A stretch of 64,000 nt of DNA from an uncultured Actinomyces sp. Its GTDB lineage: Bacteria; Actinomycetota; Actinomycetes; Actinomycetales; Actinomycetaceae. The notes beneath the pieces were generated by a model. The model was not told the DNA's origin. It worked only from the letters and a program-made list of their open reading frames with translations, and made no database searches. Made by a program: the position numbers and the translations under genes. The first letter of the stretch is position 1. Every line of letters starts with the position of its first letter. Shown one piece after another: positions 62,832 to 64,000 of the stretch. The stretch lies in NCBI GenBank assembly GCA_900545825.1, contig URAS01000011.1, forward strand, positions 1 to 64,000, in the 5' to 3' direction.

Positions 62832-63077
62832 ATGTCAGACAACCAGGTCGCCAGAATCATTGACGCCCTCGGCGGGATGGACAACATTCGCGCCGTCGAG
62901 CCCTGCATCACCCGTCTGCGTTTCGAGGTCGTCGACCCCGGCCTCGTCGACACGGGTGTCCTCAACCCGCCGGTCTGCTACGGCGCCAGCCTCGTCGGCA
63001 CCGCGGTCCAAGTGATCGTCGGGCCGCAGGCGGAACTGCTGCTCGACGAGCTGCGCGACGCCGTCGGCGAAATCTAA
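62832..63077 (+). CDS. PTS EIIB protein (first copy)
   Basis: 81 residues, a free-standing EIIB of the glucose/GlcNAc family. The phosphorylated Cys is in AVEPCITRLRFEV. GGAGCC precedes the ATG, 15 nt after the gntR stop, so the two genes probably form an operon. It differs enough from the second EIIB (for example VCYGASLVGTAVQVIVGPQ) to suggest a different partner or altered efficiency. Confidence 0.9.
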   Translation: MSDNQVARIIDALGGMDNIRAVEPCITRLRFEVVDPGLVDTGVLNPPVCYGASLVGTAVQVIVGPQAELLLDELRDAVGEI

Positions 63078-63128
63078 CACTGTTTTCACCAAGGGTATTC
63101 GCTTCCCCATGGTGGCGTGCTACTGTAG

Positions 63129-63144
63129 CGCTGTCTAGACCACT
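63129..63144. promoter_or_regulatory. dre-like operator before the second EIIB gene
   Basis: CGCTGTCTAGACCACT matches the dre consensus well. It lies just downstream of TACTGT (63121), so it would cover the transcription start. Confidence 0.7.
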
Positions 63145-63191
63145 TGCATCGCACCGATGCGTCAACGTCGACAGTGACCAGGAGGGTCATC

Positions 63192-63422
63192 ATGGATAAG
63201 GCAGAACAGATCATCGCCGGCCTCGGCGGGGCGGACAACATCGAAGACCTCGAGCCCTGCATCACGCGTCTGCGTGTCGAGGTCGCCGACGACGACCTCG
63301 TTGACGAGGCCGCCCTCAAGGCCGCCGGCGCGTTCGGCGTCGTCCGCCAGTCGGGTGTCGTCCAGGTGGTTGTTGGCCCCGAGGCCGACACGATCGCCGC
63401 CGACATCGAGGACTTGATGTGA
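63192..63422 (+). CDS. PTS EIIB protein (second copy)
   Basis: 76 residues. Phosphorylated Cys in DLEPCITRLRVEVAD; the C-terminal SGVVQVVVGPEADTIAADIEDL is typical. CAGGAGGG lies before the ATG; upstream in-frame codons cover the promoter. Its stop overlaps the EIIA start (GTGA), so EIIB and EIIA are translated together. Confidence 0.92.
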   Translation: MDKAEQIIAGLGGADNIEDLEPCITRLRVEVADDDLVDEAALKAAGAFGVVRQSGVVQVVVGPEADTIAADIEDLM

Positions 63423-63886
63423 GCGCAGCCGAATCAGTCCCCGTCTTGGCCCCATTGGACGGGACCGTCTGCTCTCTCGAGAAGGTTCCCGATCCCGTCT
63501 TTGCGCAGGGCCTCGTTGGCCCCGGCATTGCTATCCAGCCCAGCGGCGAAGGTGACGTCGATGTCATCGCGCCGATCAGCGGCAAGATCGCCAAGATTCA
63601 TCCGCACGCGTTCGTCATCATGGGTAAGCGCGTGAACGTCCTCGTCCACCTGGGGCTCGACACCGTCAAGCTCGAGGGCGAAGGGTTCACCGTCCACGCC
63701 GACAACCGCCAGAAGGTTGAGGCCGGCCAAAAGCTCATCACGTGGAATCCGCGTGACATCGAGGCCCGCGGCCTGTCGCCGATCGTCCCCGTCATTTTCA
63801 TGGAGACGAAGGCGCAGATCGACTACGAGGCCCCGCTGGACCAGCCGATTGCCTGCGGCGACGACCTCGCCCACGCCCACGACTAA
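63419..63886 (+). CDS. PTS EIIA protein, glucose (Crr) type
   Basis: 155 residues with a GTG start. VLAPLDGTVCSLEKVPDPVFAQGLVGPGIAI is the N-terminal strand region. The active-site His is in VNVLVHLGLDTVKLEGEGF, with the second His in HPHAFVIMG. It should pass phosphate from HPr to the EIIB proteins and so to the EIIC-borne sugar. It may also play a signalling role like Crr. Confidence 0.94.
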   Translation: MSAAESVPVLAPLDGTVCSLEKVPDPVFAQGLVGPGIAIQPSGEGDVDVIAPISGKIAKIHPHAFVIMGKRVNVLVHLGLDTVKLEGEGFTVHADNRQKVEAGQKLITWNPRDIEARGLSPIVPVIFMETKAQIDYEAPLDQPIACGDDLAHAHD

Positions 63887-63940
63887 ACCGGGCCGGGTTT
63901 GGCTCCTTTGCCAGCCCGACCCCGTGAAGGCTCAAAACCC

Positions 63941-64000
63941 GTGAACGTGATCTTTTTTGGTCACGTTCACGGGTTTTCCTGCATGAACGTGACCTTTCTG
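63941..64000. repeat. Composite hairpin repeat A+B, cut by window end
   Basis: A hairpin 63941-63970 is extended here to a 17-bp stem by flanking AAAACCC/GGGTTTT, so it may also terminate EIIA transcription. After a 12-nt spacer (GGGTTTTCCTGC) the B unit starts at 63983 and runs off the window. Confidence 0.85.

Overview
The window is high-GC DNA from an actinomycete. Evidence includes CarD, DasR-like control of a GlcNAc-type PTS, a PurF with a propeptide, an MhuD-like haem oxygenase, and many genes whose start codon lies 6-7 nt after a -10 hexamer (leaderless transcripts). Gene content (arginine deiminase operon, host-glycan enzymes, queuine salvage) suggests a host-associated member of the Actinomycetaceae or a close relative. 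The genus is not determined.

Layout. 0-7.1 kb: the 5' tip of an unknown gene, gpmA, the carD-ispD-MFS-ispF cluster, then LOG-YhhQ-Tgt, probably queuine salvage. 7.1-7.8 kb: a 28-residue amphipathic peptide gene between two copies of a 68-bp inverted repeat. 7.8-14 kb: cysS, an unusual GST-PurM fusion coupled to purF, and a LacI regulator. 14-20.4 kb: tRNA-Leu, metK, a long-tailed MscS channel overlapping msrB, a phosphodiesterase-fold protein and a DMT transporter. 20.5-24.1 kb: a GlsB/YeaQ-type protein, an aldo/keto reductase divergent from its likely MerR regulator, a small membrane protein, an MhuD-like protein and a nitroreductase. 24.3-33.5 kb: a glycan locus with GH29 fucosidase, sugar ABC importer (no ATPase), GH2 beta-galactosidase and a LacI regulator, sharing a 14-bp palindromic operator. 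33.6-37.2 kb: metF and metE. 37.2-42.7 kb: arcD-arcA-arcB-arcC-argR. 43.2-56.1 kb: an accessory stretch with a small CDF protein, a complete type I restriction-modification operon, several clusters of short palindromes, a coiled-coil membrane protein, an LppM-like protein, a DUF4143 ATPase with three phased upstream repeats, and a multi-TM gene broken by a stop and a frameshift; it ends near tRNA-Lys. 56.3-64 kb: ybaK, a conserved protein, ppk, a thioredoxin with an atypical active site, and a PTS split into separate EIIC, two EIIB and EIIA proteins with a GntR regulator and two dre-like operators.

Two families of interspersed intergenic repeats stand out. The first is a composite of a 38-nt hairpin (B) and a 29-30-nt hairpin (A), always 12 nt apart, seen eight times (one cut by the window end) plus two lone A hairpins. 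The second is a 67-68-bp inverted repeat with ends GAAACGCTCACC, seen five times. Both resemble REP/BIME or MITE-like elements, but no transposase or RAYT gene is visible in the window.
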